From: Chloroflexota bacterium
GTDB lineage: Bacteria > Chloroflexota > Anaerolineae > B4-G1
Length of the DNA stretch: 64,000 nt
Reading direction: 5' to 3'
NCBI GenBank assembly: GCA_024232355.1
Contig: JAAEPW010000209.1
Span: 1 to 64,000 of the forward strand
Part shown: piece by piece, positions 1 through 7,299 of the stretch
How the letters are laid out: each line of letters opens with the position of its first letter
Position numbering within the stretch: the stretch's first letter is position 1
Position numbers and translations under genes: made by a program
The notes under the pieces: model-generated
Told to the model about the DNA's origin: nothing
Seen by the model: only the letters and a program-made list of their open reading frames with translations
Database searches by the model: none

Positions 1-496
1 GTAGAGCCATACTGACCAACAGGTTGGGGGGTGTACCGATGAGAGTGTTCAAGCCGCCCAGGAGCGAGCCAAAGGCGAGGGGGATCAAAAGCTTTGAGGG
101 CGAGCGATTCGTGCGCCGGGCAATGTTCACCACCACCGGCAGCAGCATTGCCGTCACGGCGACATTGTTCATAAAGGCCGACATTGCGCCGCCGATGAGC
201 ATGATTACCACGATCAACTGGGCTTCGCTCTGTCCGGCCAGGCGCAATACCTGGCGGCCGATCAGGTTTGCCACGCCGGATCTGGTGAGGCCGCCGCTGA
301 GGACAAACATCGCCCACACGGTGACCACGGCGGGGTTGCTGAAACCCGATATGGCCTCGGTTGGGGTGACAAGCCTGGTCAGGGCCAGGCAGACCAACAC
401 CAGCAAGGCCACTGCGTCTACACGCAGCTTTTCGGTGATAAAAAGCACTACCGCGATAGCGAGGATAGTGAGCGTAAGGCCGATTTCAAATGTCAT
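1..496 (-). CDS. SLC13-family permease, N-terminal part (cut by window edge)
   Basis: This open frame runs off the left end of the window. It was found by translating the minus strand from an ATG at 494-496. About 165 residues are visible and they are strongly hydrophobic, with helices near residues 5-20, 28-43 and 56-72 and several more after. The segments GFSNPAVVTVWAMF, SAFMNNVAVTAMLLPV and FGSLLGGLNTLIGTPPN are typical of the divalent-anion:sodium symporter (DASS/SLC13) superfamily, where N-N/T-P motifs line the substrate and sodium sites. Family members import sulfate, phosphate or dicarboxylates across the inner membrane; many bacterial ones carry cytoplasmic TrkA-C domains, but that part would lie outside the window. 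The substrate cannot be assigned. A plus-strand frame over the same region is only its shadow. Confidence 0.85.
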   Translation of the reverse strand, partial: MTFEIGLTLTILAIAVVLFITEKLRVDAVALLVLVCLALTRLVTPTEAISGFSNPAVVTVWAMFVLSGGLTRSGVANLIGRQVLRLAGQSEAQLIVVIMLIGGAMSAFMNNVAVTAMLLPVVVNIARRTNRSPSKLLIPLAFGSLLGGLNTLIGTPPNLLVSMAL

Positions 497-544
497 AAAC
501 ACATTGTCTTTGCCATTCGCTGACAAGAGCCCCCTGTAGCCATG

Positions 545-563
545 GGGCCTTGTGCCCGTTTTT
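545..563 (+). repeat. Short GGGCCTTGTGCCC-T-tract repeat, copy 1
   Basis: The sequence GGGCCTTGTGCCCG followed by five T lies about 50 bases upstream of the SLC13 start. A nearly identical copy lies at 3064-3083, again just upstream of a minus-strand gene. The GGGC/GCCC arms plus T tract look terminator-like on the plus strand, but no plus-strand gene precedes either copy, so a small dispersed repeat is the better reading. Confidence 0.5.
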
Positions 564-614
564 GCCTGCTTTGGGCTATTTTTCTGCCAACAAGCTTGCT
601 AGACTAGCTCCAAC

Positions 615-1487
615 CTAGCCGATCCTGTCGCGCAGATACTCGACCACGAACCGATCAATCATATCTCCCTCACCGGTCCAGCGCTCTTCCAGATTCTCGA
701 TGCCGACCAACGTGCCTAGCGCCTTGCGCGTTTGTTCGTCAAAGACACCCGTCACCGGGCCGTCATAGTGTCCGGCTCGTTGCAAAATTCCTTGTAATTC
801 AGACGCCACGCTCGCCAGGGGGATCAGATCATCGGGGTCAACCGCCCCAAAGAAGAGATGGTGCATATCGACCAGCTTTTGCAGTTTGTAGATTGGCTTG
901 GGATCATCATCCACGCGCAGGTCCAGGTAACGGTCGGTATTGCCGCCATAGCCGCCATTCTCCCGCACCACTAACACGCCGGCCGCCTGTCTGCCCCGCT
1001 TGTCTCCGCCCGCTTTTTGCCCCGCATCCAGGGCCGCGACTAGCCAGTCGGCCAACTCTCCCGACCCGCCGCGCACCTGCTCAAACCGCTCGGCCATCGC
1101 TTCGACGGTGCCCGGAAGCAGAATGTTGCCCTGGCAGGCGTATCCTTCACCAACAACGTGGCCCGCCCATTCGGTACATTCGGCTCCGGTAAAAGAAAAC
1201 GCCTGCCCCTCTCGGTCTACCATGCCGACCTGGCGCACGGCTATCCCCTCATCGTCACCGGTGAGCACGTGGATCGCATCCTCTGCCGACACACCGTCCT
1301 CCATCATCCCTAGCCCTTGGGGACCATAGGCCATGTTGGCGTGCGCCTGGGTGGCAACCACCCCTGCCCCTGCCTGCGCCCACGAGACAACGGCCGCCGC
1401 CGCCATAAACTTGGACTGGACGGCCACGCCCCATTCTTTGCGACCAGGATCGTAAGCAACGATGGAAAAAGTCGCTATTGTTTGCAT
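615..1487 (-). CDS. DUF1028 family Ntn-hydrolase-like protein
   Basis: The product has 290 residues and matches the DUF1028 family, thought to adopt an N-terminal-nucleophile hydrolase-like fold. The body starts ATFSIVAYDPGRKEWGVAVQ and carries conserved stretches AGAGVVATQAHAN and the glycine-rich GGDKRGRQAAG. The last 75 or so residues (LASVASELQGILQRAGHYDG onward) resemble the peptidoglycan-binding-like C-terminal extension seen in many family members. The ATG at 1487 was chosen because a perfect AGGAGG lies at 1495-1500; an in-frame extension to 1592 has no ribosome site. No signal peptide is seen, so it is probably cytoplasmic. The reaction is unknown in this family. It lies 144 bases downstream of the DUF5946 gene. 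Confidence 0.85.
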   Translation of the reverse strand: MQTIATFSIVAYDPGRKEWGVAVQSKFMAAAAVVSWAQAGAGVVATQAHANMAYGPQGLGMMEDGVSAEDAIHVLTGDDEGIAVRQVGMVDREGQAFSFTGAECTEWAGHVVGEGYACQGNILLPGTVEAMAERFEQVRGGSGELADWLVAALDAGQKAGGDKRGRQAAGVLVVRENGGYGGNTDRYLDLRVDDDPKPIYKLQKLVDMHHLFFGAVDPDDLIPLASVASELQGILQRAGHYDGPVTGVFDEQTRKALGTLVGIENLEERWTGEGDMIDRFVVEYLRDRIG

Positions 1488-1569
1488 TTTGTTTCCTCCT
1501 AATTGGGTGTTCAAAAATGACTTTTTGATTTTGGCTTGCAGTTCCCACATAAAATCAAAAGAGTGTAAT

Positions 1570-1585
1570 GTTGTTTCTGAACAAC
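1570..1585. repeat. GTTGTT..AACAAC dyad, copy 1
   Basis: A short dyad (GTTGTTTCTGAACAAC) lies between the DUF1028 and DUF5946 genes. A closely similar perfect 7-bp-arm dyad lies at 7283-7297, also intergenic. It may be an operator or a small repeat; no function is assigned. Confidence 0.4.
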
Positions 1586-1631
1586 GCCACAAGAGCGCGC
1601 CAAAGCGCGTACTGCGAACATCCCCTCGTGA

Positions 1632-2129
1632 CTATAGTGAGGCCCACTTTTCTACTTGCTCGTGATGCTGTGACCATGCCTCCCAACTCGCTCTGGCCCA
1701 CTCTTTTACCAACTGTTCGTGTTCGGCCAGATCTTTTGCACGATTCACGTCGATGACCGTCATCGTCCCCATCGACGTTGGAGGCTGCAGCCACACGAAA
1801 TTCTCACGGTGTGATGTCGCTCTCTGAAGGACCCACGTGGCCTTTTGGGACTCGTAGCCGCGTTCCAACACAAAATAGAGACCGAGCAAGTGCACGACCA
1901 CTGACTGGATCGACTTGCGGGACGGCGTTCCCGGATGTTGGACGGCATAAGCATCCACCGTCAAACGATGCACCTTCGGATAGCCATATTCGCCATACTC
2001 TTTGGCCAGAATTTCCCCGAAAATTGCCCAGCAGCCCGGCAACGCGCCAATATACGCGTGTGTGGGACCGTCAATATCGGGCACCAATGCGCCACATCCG
2101 ACGCATTTGATCAGTTTCTCTGAACCCAT
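1632..2129 (-). CDS. DUF5946 family protein
   Basis: The product has 165 residues from the ATG at 2129 and is recognised as a DUF5946-type protein. It opens MGSEKLIKCVGCGALVPDID, with a CxGC pair that could bind zinc, followed by GPTHAYIGALPGCW, VHRLTVDAYAVQHPG and SVVVHLLGLYFVLERG. The recurring His residues suggest a metal site, which is inference. Longer in-frame starts at 2150 and 2237 exist, but that extension would be encoded by a dispersed palindromic repeat at 2176-2211, so I prefer the start after it. No clear Shine-Dalgarno is visible for any of the three. The function of the family is unknown. It follows the selenoprotein gene with a gap of about 110 bases. Confidence 0.7.
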   Translation of the reverse strand: MGSEKLIKCVGCGALVPDIDGPTHAYIGALPGCWAIFGEILAKEYGEYGYPKVHRLTVDAYAVQHPGTPSRKSIQSVVVHLLGLYFVLERGYESQKATWVLQRATSHRENFVWLQPPTSMGTMTVIDVNRAKDLAEHEQLVKEWARASWEAWSQHHEQVEKWASL

Positions 2130-2175
2130 GATATTCGAGGTCGGTATCATTTCAATAGTCCGGGGCTTTCCCGAC

Positions 2176-2211
2176 GTAGCCGCGCTTGCGAGGTATAGAA
2201 ACCTCGGCTGC
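2176..2211. repeat. Palindromic repeat family A, copy 1 (degenerate)
   Basis: The copy reads GTAGCCGCGCTTGCGAGG then TATAGAAACCTCGGCTGC. It is a degenerate member of the family whose best copy is at 51710-51765, with 18-bp perfect arms. Another copy sits inside a glycosyltransferase gene at 31973-32026. It lies between the selenoprotein and DUF5946 genes. Confidence 0.7.
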
Positions 2212-2240
2212 GTTGTCCCGACTTTGAAAAAGTCCAAAGA

Positions 2241-3029
2241 TCACTCCTGCTCTATCTTTTCGCTCAAACGAACTATATCCACCGGCGCATCCTGGGCCAG
2301 CAGCGCCAGAGTCGCATCCAACACTCGCCGCTGTTGGGCCGCGTCACCAGGCCGCCCCAACGTCGCCCCGCGCGACAACTTGGTGATGGTCGCTCGCGGC
2401 GGCGCTGTGGGTCGCGTCCTGCCCGGTGACCAACTTGTCAGTGTTGTAGCAATCCCATTTTCCTCCAGCGTTCGCGCGATCAGTCCAACGGACTGACAGC
2501 ACAGCGGTCAGGCCGGAACGAGCAGGGCAGCACGAACCTGCTCTCTTTGTGCAACCTGGAGAATGGGCGGGATCATTTCGTCTACCACCCGTGACACGTC
2601 GGGCTGGTAGCCCATAAAGCTGACTGCCGAGGGAGCCAGTTCGCCAATCACCCCTTCGGCCACCAGATCGTTCAGGTGGCGCAACGGAATCAAAACCTGC
2701 AAGTCTTGATTGACGGCCGTGTGATCATAGTGATTGTGGGCAAAAGTCAATTGCTCTGACGACGTGGACGTCGGAAACGAGCGAATCGTATAATCGCCCA
2801 GCGGATGATCAGCGTCAAAAGGTTCTTGCTCCGCTGTCAAGTAGCCGCCCGCCGACGAAATCAACATCAAGCGGCTGGCGCTCAAGTCAACTCCCGGCCC
2901 GGCTGGCGCGATTTTATTTTTAAGAAGCGGGTAAAGGTCCCAGTCAAATGTGCCCGTTCGTTCGTAATGGCCAAGCCAACCCTCGCGAAAACTGGTCACC
3001 CACTCTTTTCGGTTCTCTAATATATCCAT
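2241..3029 (-). CDS. GrdB-like selenoprotein B family protein with in-frame UGA (Sec174)
   Basis: This gene belongs to the glycine/sarcosine/betaine reductase selenoprotein B family. Reading from the ATG at 3029 (GGAG seven bases upstream), 173 residues end in VRAALLVPA at a TGA (2508-2510). The frame then continues without interruption for 88 codons as PLCCQSVGLIARTLEENG and later GRPGDAAQQRRVLDATLALL, which is the expected C-terminal half of the family. Reading UGA as selenocysteine gives a 262-residue protein with a U174-P-L-C177 (UxxC) redox motif. A 7-8 bp hairpin with a GUU loop begins about 12 nt after the UGA, the right place for a bacterial SECIS. The N-terminal half (FAHNHYDHTAVNQD, LRHLNDLVAEGVIGELAP) also fits. 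The exact reaction of these short GrdB-like proteins is unknown; a thiol/selenol redox role is inferred. A caller that stops at the UGA would report 2508-3029. Confidence 0.85.
2481..2495 (-). promoter_or_regulatory. SECIS-like hairpin downstream of the UGA codon
   Basis: On the mRNA strand CAGUCC-GUU-GGACUG forms a perfect 6-bp stem with a 3-nt loop. One more U-A pair and a G-U pair extend it just outside. It starts 12 nt after the UGA at 2508-2510. Known bacterial SECIS elements are short hairpins about 11 nt after UGA with a GU in the apical loop, so position and loop both fit. Confidence 0.7.
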
Positions 3030-3063
3030 AATTCTCCAATGCTGTCGGAAACCTTGTAGTATA

Positions 3064-3083
3064 GGGCCTTGTGCCCGTTTTTT
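3064..3083 (+). repeat. Short GGGCCTTGTGCCC-T-tract repeat, copy 2
   Basis: Second copy of the element at 545-563, here followed by six T. It lies 35 bases upstream of the selenoprotein start, between that gene and the end of the GNAT gene. Confidence 0.5.
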
Positions 3084-3113
3084 GCTGTTTTGATCCGCCC
3101 ACGAGGGGCTAGG

Positions 3114-3659
3114 CTACATCCAGGTTTGGGATGCCGCCTCGTACGCCGTACGATCTATGCTGTATTGATAACAGTCCATTCCAAAGTATTCGGCTCGTTT
3201 TTTTCGCGTCAGCCCCAGCTTTTCCAATGCCCGCTGAGATGCTCCGTTATCCACGTGCACGATGCCGACGATGCTCTTGACTCCCAACTCGTCGAACCCG
3301 TGCCTCACACTGGTCCGGCCCGCTTCTGTGGCAAAGCCCTGTCCCCAGAACTCGCGCCCCAGTATGAAATCGACCTCCACCTCGTCGGTATCCGGCAGAT
3401 ACTGCAACCCGCACCGACCCATCAAATCACCATTCGAGCGGGATTCGACGGCCCACAGTCCATACCCGTACTCTTTCCAATGCTTGAGCAAGCCCAAAAC
3501 CATTTTCTCGACGCGATCCCGTTCAGGTGGGTCGGTCCTGGGAAAGTAGCGGAGGACATCTTTTCCGATCATGATCTGGTACATGGGGTCGATGTCGTCC
3601 TCGGTGAATGGGCGCAGGGTCAAGCGCGGTGTTATTATTGTGGGTATGTTTGTTTTCAT
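3114..3659 (-). CDS. GNAT family N-acetyltransferase, RimJ/RimL type
   Basis: The product has 181 residues and follows the RimJ/RimL-like acetyltransferase pattern: TPRLTLRPFTEDD at the N-terminus, then the central strand VEVDFILGREFWGQGFATEA, whose GQGFATEA matches the acetyl-CoA pyrophosphate loop (Q/RxxGxG/A). The C-terminal part NGASQRALEKLGL is the usual N-x-x-S-x-x-x-x-x-K-x-G motif. Family members acetylate protein N-termini or small amines using acetyl-CoA in the cytoplasm; the substrate here is unknown. The ATG at 3659 was chosen because AGGA lies seven bases upstream; the ATG two codons earlier is too close to it. The gene lies just downstream of the alpha/beta hydrolase gene. Confidence 0.88.
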   Translation of the reverse strand: MKTNIPTIITPRLTLRPFTEDDIDPMYQIMIGKDVLRYFPRTDPPERDRVEKMVLGLLKHWKEYGYGLWAVESRSNGDLMGRCGLQYLPDTDEVEVDFILGREFWGQGFATEAGRTSVRHGFDELGVKSIVGIVHVDNGASQRALEKLGLTRKKRAEYFGMDCYQYSIDRTAYEAASQTWM

Positions 3660-3707
3660 TGCCATGTCCTTTTCTGATATAAATGAGCGGCTTGCCAATC
3701 CAGGATT

Positions 3708-4583
3708 TCAAAGAGCCTCTCTCAGGAATTCTAATACCACCTTGCTTGCCTCTTTAGGGTCCAGCAACCAGCCAAAGGGATGAACCCACCCGGGTACCGA
3801 TACAATCTTGGCATTGTGTGCCAATTTGCTCAATGTTTCCATCGCTGTCTTTTCGTTCTGTGACAGTTCTTCGTCTGGCAGCATCAGTATGGGGCATTTT
3901 GTGCGTTTGTAATAGTCCTCAAATCGATATTCAAAATAATGCTTCATATAATCTTCTTTGGCGGGCTTTCTCCAAGCGTGTGTGTATTTTCCCTCATCTA
4001 TTTTGTAGGCATCGTACCTGTTTACCGCCTCAAAATATTCGTTCCACCAGTCATACTGTACAAATTTCTGTCGACTCTTATCCACCAGCGCGTCCACAGA
4101 ATCGAACACGGGCTCGGGCGTATTCCGTATCGTCTCTAACCTGCTCGCCACATGTTTGTTGAATGCCGCCTCCGAACCTTCCCAAACCCCACAAGGCCCG
4201 TATTCACTGTGCAGCGCGCCCTCGCATACCAACGAGATCGTCTTTTCGGGATAGTTGGCCGCTAAACAAAGCCCTACTTCTGCGCCCAACGAACTCCCAA
4301 TGATGTGCGCTTGTTCAAGCCCCAAATGCTCCATGACACCGACAACGTCACGGGCCATTTCGTCAATGTGGTACCCTTTTTGTGGCTTGTCCGATTTGCC
4401 ATGTCCTCTCAAATCGACGAGGATCAAACGGTAATGGTCTTGGAAATAGGGAACAACTCTTTGCCACATCTGCAAGTTTGCGCCGCCAAAATGCAAAAAG
4501 ACGATCGCATCCCCTTCTCGTTTGTATTCCCGAATCTGTAACCCGATACTGCCAATGTCGACACGCATATCTTGCACGCTCAT
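3708..4583 (-). CDS. Alpha/beta hydrolase
   Basis: The product has 291 residues with the alpha/beta hydrolase fold signature. An oxyanion-type HFGGANLQMW follows strand 3, then LVDLRGHGKSDKP, and the nucleophile elbow GSSLG at residues 96-100 (Ser98). A late His in VPGWVHPFGWLL is the expected catalytic histidine. No signal peptide is seen, so it is probably cytoplasmic. The substrate is unknown; such proteins include esterases, haloperoxidase-like enzymes and C-C hydrolases. The ATG at 4583 (AGGAG 11 bases upstream) is preferred to a TTG at 4607. Its 5' end is duplicated as a decayed fragment at 5308-5402, on the far side of the neighbouring GNAT gene. Base composition here is visibly more AT-rich than in the glycosyltransferase region. 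Confidence 0.88.
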   Translation of the reverse strand: MSVQDMRVDIGSIGLQIREYKREGDAIVFLHFGGANLQMWQRVVPYFQDHYRLILVDLRGHGKSDKPQKGYHIDEMARDVVGVMEHLGLEQAHIIGSSLGAEVGLCLAANYPEKTISLVCEGALHSEYGPCGVWEGSEAAFNKHVASRLETIRNTPEPVFDSVDALVDKSRQKFVQYDWWNEYFEAVNRYDAYKIDEGKYTHAWRKPAKEDYMKHYFEYRFEDYYKRTKCPILMLPDEELSQNEKTAMETLSKLAHNAKIVSVPGWVHPFGWLLDPKEASKVVLEFLREAL

Positions 4584-4650
4584 CTTTACAAAAACTCCTT
4601 TTGCCAATGCGGGTACTCTATTGCTTCGTTCAAGATCAATCTGGATTTAA

Positions 4651-5241
4651 CTATCCGTAAATCAGATACTTGGGCTTTTTGTTCGGTATATCAAAATCGT
4701 ACAACTTTTGCAAACCTGCTTCAGTCAACAGATGTACCTGACGCTCATTCTGGCTGTTGATGTTAAAGACAACATGCGAAAAAGCCCAATCACGTTTGAA
4801 CCAGGTGATCAAGGTGTCAAGCAGAAACTGGTCCAAACCGTCGGCCAGTCGTGATTGCCGTACCCAAAAGGAAGCGCTGGCTTGGTAATCATTCACAGAC
4901 GCTAGTTCGCTCTCACCCGCCTTCATATGCTTGAGCATTCCTTCCAAAGGATAAATATAGACGCAACCCAAACACTCGGTCTCTGTCGGATTCATCACGG
5001 TAAAGGTAAAAGCGCTCCGTTCGAGATGTTCTTTCTCGTGCCTTTGCAAGTCTTGCAAGTTGTCGGCCTGTGTAAAATCATCGACAGGCCAATCACTTTG
5101 TTCCCACACGCGCAACATCTCTTTGCTCGTCATTACTGCATCATAATCCAACTCGACGTCAGTTGCACGCAAGGGGCGCAGGATAAATTCTGCCGTTCTT
5201 AGCTCGGAAGGGATTCGAGCATCTTTGGGGTAAAATAGCAT
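4651..5241 (-). CDS. GNAT family N-acetyltransferase-like protein
   Basis: The product has 196 residues, with a diverged acetyltransferase layout: FILRPLRATDVELDYDAV near the N-terminus, a central TECLGCVYIYPLEG strand, SASFWVRQSRLADGLDQFLL, and HVVFNINSQNERQVHLLTEA near the end. The acetyl-CoA loop is weaker than in the gene at 3114-3659, so the substrate and even activity are uncertain. The ATG at 5241 has a good AGAGGA about eight bases upstream. The gene is bracketed by the intact alpha/beta hydrolase gene on one side and a decayed copy of that gene's 5' end on the other. That suggests a local duplication with the acetyltransferase between the two copies. Confidence 0.7.
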   Translation of the reverse strand: MLFYPKDARIPSELRTAEFILRPLRATDVELDYDAVMTSKEMLRVWEQSDWPVDDFTQADNLQDLQRHEKEHLERSAFTFTVMNPTETECLGCVYIYPLEGMLKHMKAGESELASVNDYQASASFWVRQSRLADGLDQFLLDTLITWFKRDWAFSHVVFNINSQNERQVHLLTEAGLQKLYDFDIPNKKPKYLIYG

Positions 5242-5307
5242 GTATTTTTCCTCTCACGTATTATTGTTTGATTTCGTTAACTTTGACATCCAAAATATCT
5301 ACCACCA

Positions 5308-5402
5308 CTGATTCTCGTTTGTATTCCCAAATCTGTAACCCGATACTGGCAATGTGGACACGTAGATCTTGTATATTTATCTTGACCAAAGCCCCTTCTT
5401 TG
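5308..5402 (-). pseudogene. Decayed 5' fragment of a duplicated alpha/beta hydrolase gene
   Basis: Read on the minus strand, this segment encodes VKINIQDLRVHIASIGLQIW then EYKRE. That lines up with VKMSVQDMRVDIGSIGLQIR then EYKRE at the start of the hydrolase gene at 3708-4583. DNA similarity runs from about 4514 to 4605 in the intact gene. After the shared part the frame drifts into unrelated residues and stops. It is a relic of a tandem duplication whose 3' part is gone, and no product is expected. Confidence 0.75.
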
Positions 5403-5420
5403 TTTTGCTGTTGATCCTAT

Positions 5421-6254
5421 TTATTCACTCGTTTTTTGCAGGTCCGGATAGTGTTTGGTCACACATTCTGGGCAATATGTATGTGAAAAAACGGCTTCTG
5501 AGTGTTCCATGATATATTTTTCGACAACCTCATAGTACCCTTTATCATTGCGAATCTTTTTGCAGTAGGAACAAATCGGGATGATTCCTCGAAGCGTCGT
5601 GACTTCGTCGAGAGCGGCCTCCAGTTCTTCTCTCGCTTTTGTTTCTTGTATCAGTAATACAAACTGCTGTCGGTACGACCGGTCAAGTTGCCAGGACACA
5701 AAAATACCCCAAGCATTTGTGAAAAAATAAGCAGCGAGCACGGCAACAGTCTCGTATGTTTCTGCAAGGGTAAGCCTATAGATCCACCAAAGCATGCCGC
5801 TGCCTCCAGCAAGCAATAGTGCCGATAGTATTTGCAAGTGGAGTGGAACCGGAAGTAGAATATAAATTCCACAGATGGTCAAAATATCCCACACGATAAC
5901 AGAGATGTAATTGCTAGGATAGATCGCGTTTATAACGAGCATGTGACACACGATGATCGTTACCCACACAAACACGATTTGGTCAAAGTGCTTGATGTTG
6001 GACAGTCGGCGTACGATCCATACAGTCGCAAAAGACACGATTACGACCACGCAGCGAGTGACTATCGATATATAGCGTGTGCCGTCATCTGGCCAAAAGA
6101 AAAGATCCAGAATGATAAACCCAATAGTGGCAATCAAGATAAGGGCAACAGCCGCTGTGACCTGAGTTTTGTCGCGTGCGAGCGTCTCCCGCCGGAAGCG
6201 ATCTTGTAGCTCTGCTGGCTCGAGTTGTGTAAAAATGACGTTGTTCATTGGCAT
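5421..6254 (-). CDS. Membrane sensor-like protein with C-terminal Cys-rich IPICSYCKKIR module
   Basis: The product has 277 residues. About six transmembrane helices occupy residues 30-195, followed by a short charged coiled coil (TKAREELEAALDEVTTLRG). It ends with the module IPICSYCKKIRNDKG, YYEVVEKYIMEHS and HTYCPEC. That Cys-rich tail (CxxC ... CxxC) is common at the C-terminus of bacterial response-regulator, PAS and diguanylate-cyclase-type signalling proteins. Here it is attached directly to a membrane domain, with no GGDEF or kinase catalytic domain. It may sense a membrane or redox signal, with zinc or an Fe-S centre on the four Cys; this is inference. No near neighbour is an obvious partner. 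Start support is weak (only GAGA upstream). Confidence 0.65.
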   Translation of the reverse strand: MPMNNVIFTQLEPAELQDRFRRETLARDKTQVTAAVALILIATIGFIILDLFFWPDDGTRYISIVTRCVVVIVSFATVWIVRRLSNIKHFDQIVFVWVTIIVCHMLVINAIYPSNYISVIVWDILTICGIYILLPVPLHLQILSALLLAGGSGMLWWIYRLTLAETYETVAVLAAYFFTNAWGIFVSWQLDRSYRQQFVLLIQETKAREELEAALDEVTTLRGIIPICSYCKKIRNDKGYYEVVEKYIMEHSEAVFSHTYCPECVTKHYPDLQKTSE

Positions 6255-6294
6255 ATTTCTCTGAATAAATGATCAGACGTATGGGCTCGAACAC

Positions 6295-7047
6295 TCAAAA
6301 CACCTGCCACAATTGAGGTACGACTTGTACTGATCGCTCGACTGAAGCTTGGATGAATTGTTCGATACCGCCAACTTGCCCAATCAAGGCCATTACCCCT
6401 TTTCTATCATCCTCACCATACTGACGCACGGCATCTATCTCTGCGCGCGTTTTCCCTCGACCTTCCAATAGCTTGGCGTACGACTCGATTGTGCCGCCGT
6501 CTAGCGCATACGCTTGGGCAACATCCCACATTCTCTGAAACGCCTCTGTAGGCACGTGCCCGAACACCTCGGGAATCGTGATGTCATTCAACGCCAAATC
6601 GATGGCGGGCCAGTCTTGTAACAGATCTCTGCTCAACTTGTTAAAGGTGATTAGCATTACGACTGTTGGCACGGATAAATCATTCCATGTGTTGAGGCCC
6701 AGTTTATGCAACAGACGCCAACTCACCTCTATCCAAGCTTCATCTGCTGCCAGATGACAGAGGTATCCTGCAACAAACGCTTGTTCTGGTTTCGATAACG
6801 AGTCCCAAGGACGCTGCAATAAAGAATCAAGTTGCCCCAGAAACTTGATGTACCCGCCCCTCGGAGCCCCTTTGCCTGTCAGTTCTACAAAATGCGTTTG
6901 CTGCCGCTCTAGGCCATAATAGTTGTTCGCGTCGACCAAGACACAACCCAACAAAAAAGCGCCATAGACCAGAGCACTTGACCGGAGGCTCGGTATTTGT
7001 ACCGACACACGTTCACCGATGGTCAGATGTGAGATTAAAGCTGCCAT
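6295..7047 (-). CDS. Zinc-dependent phospholipase C family protein
   Basis: The product has 250 residues and resembles the bacterial zinc-dependent phospholipase C family (PF00882-type). His7 in ISHLTIGERV, an Asp in CVLVDANNYYG, a His in RQQTHFVELTGKG, and YLCHLAADEAWIEVSWR match the spaced His/Asp zinc ligands. The protein is mostly alpha-helical, as expected. There is no signal peptide, which is common for the uncharacterised members of this family, so a secreted phospholipase is not implied. The ATG at 7047 gives the family-typical N-terminus, though no good Shine-Dalgarno precedes it. A palindromic repeat region lies just upstream. Confidence 0.75.
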   Translation of the reverse strand: MAALISHLTIGERVSVQIPSLRSSALVYGAFLLGCVLVDANNYYGLERQQTHFVELTGKGAPRGGYIKFLGQLDSLLQRPWDSLSKPEQAFVAGYLCHLAADEAWIEVSWRLLHKLGLNTWNDLSVPTVVMLITFNKLSRDLLQDWPAIDLALNDITIPEVFGHVPTEAFQRMWDVAQAYALDGGTIESYAKLLEGRGKTRAEIDAVRQYGEDDRKGVMALIGQVGGIEQFIQASVERSVQVVPQLWQVF

Positions 7048-7119
7048 TACGTTTCAACTTGAATCGTTCAAAAATAATTTCTGATATTGACTCTTTCCAG
7101 GTGATATCGCACAAATTCA

Positions 7120-7262
7120 CTGCCGGACACTTTTTTCTTTAGCCACGAATTAAGGCAACCGTAGGTTGCACCGAATGTGGAGAGAAAAATTTGTGAAATT
7201 CGTGCAATTTGTGGCAAAAAAAATCAACAGCTCTCGCTTATATGTGAAAAGTGTCCGGTAGC
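7120..7262. repeat. Nested inverted-repeat element
   Basis: Outer arms CTGCCGGACACTTTTTTC (7120-7137) and GAAAAGTGTCCGGTAGC (7246-7262) are inverted copies. Inside them AGCCACGAATT (7141-7151) and AATTCGTGCAATTTGTGGC (about 7197-7215) form a second inverted pair, and GCAACC-GTA-GGTTGC makes a small hairpin. No open frame fills it. It looks like a small palindromic, MITE-like element or relic between the phospholipase-like and Fe-S genes. Confidence 0.6.
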
Positions 7263-7282
7263 AAACGCACAAAAAGTATCAT

Positions 7283-7297
7283 GTTGTTCTGAACAAC
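7283..7297. repeat. GTTGTTC-T-GAACAAC dyad, copy 2
   Basis: Perfect 7-bp arms around one base, immediately 3' of the Fe-S oxidoreductase gene. Related to the dyad at 1570-1585. Confidence 0.4.
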
Positions 7298-7299
7298 AC

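Noticed and set aside
24..539. Plus-strand 171-codon frame at the left edge
   Set aside because: It is the complement of an SLC13 permease gene that runs off the window on the minus strand; the minus-strand translation has the transporter motifs.
545..563. Plus-strand terminator
   Set aside because: No plus-strand gene precedes it, and the same sequence recurs upstream of another minus-strand gene, so it is treated as a repeat.
2002..2496. 164-codon plus-strand frame
   Set aside because: It is antisense to the DUF5946 gene and to the C-terminal half of the selenoprotein, and its product has no family features.
2508..3029. A 173-residue protein ending at TGA 2508 as the complete gene, or a nonsense pseudogene
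   Set aside because: The same frame continues with conserved family sequence, a UxxC motif and a well-placed hairpin, so recoding as selenocysteine fits better. Genome evidence for selA/B/C would decide.
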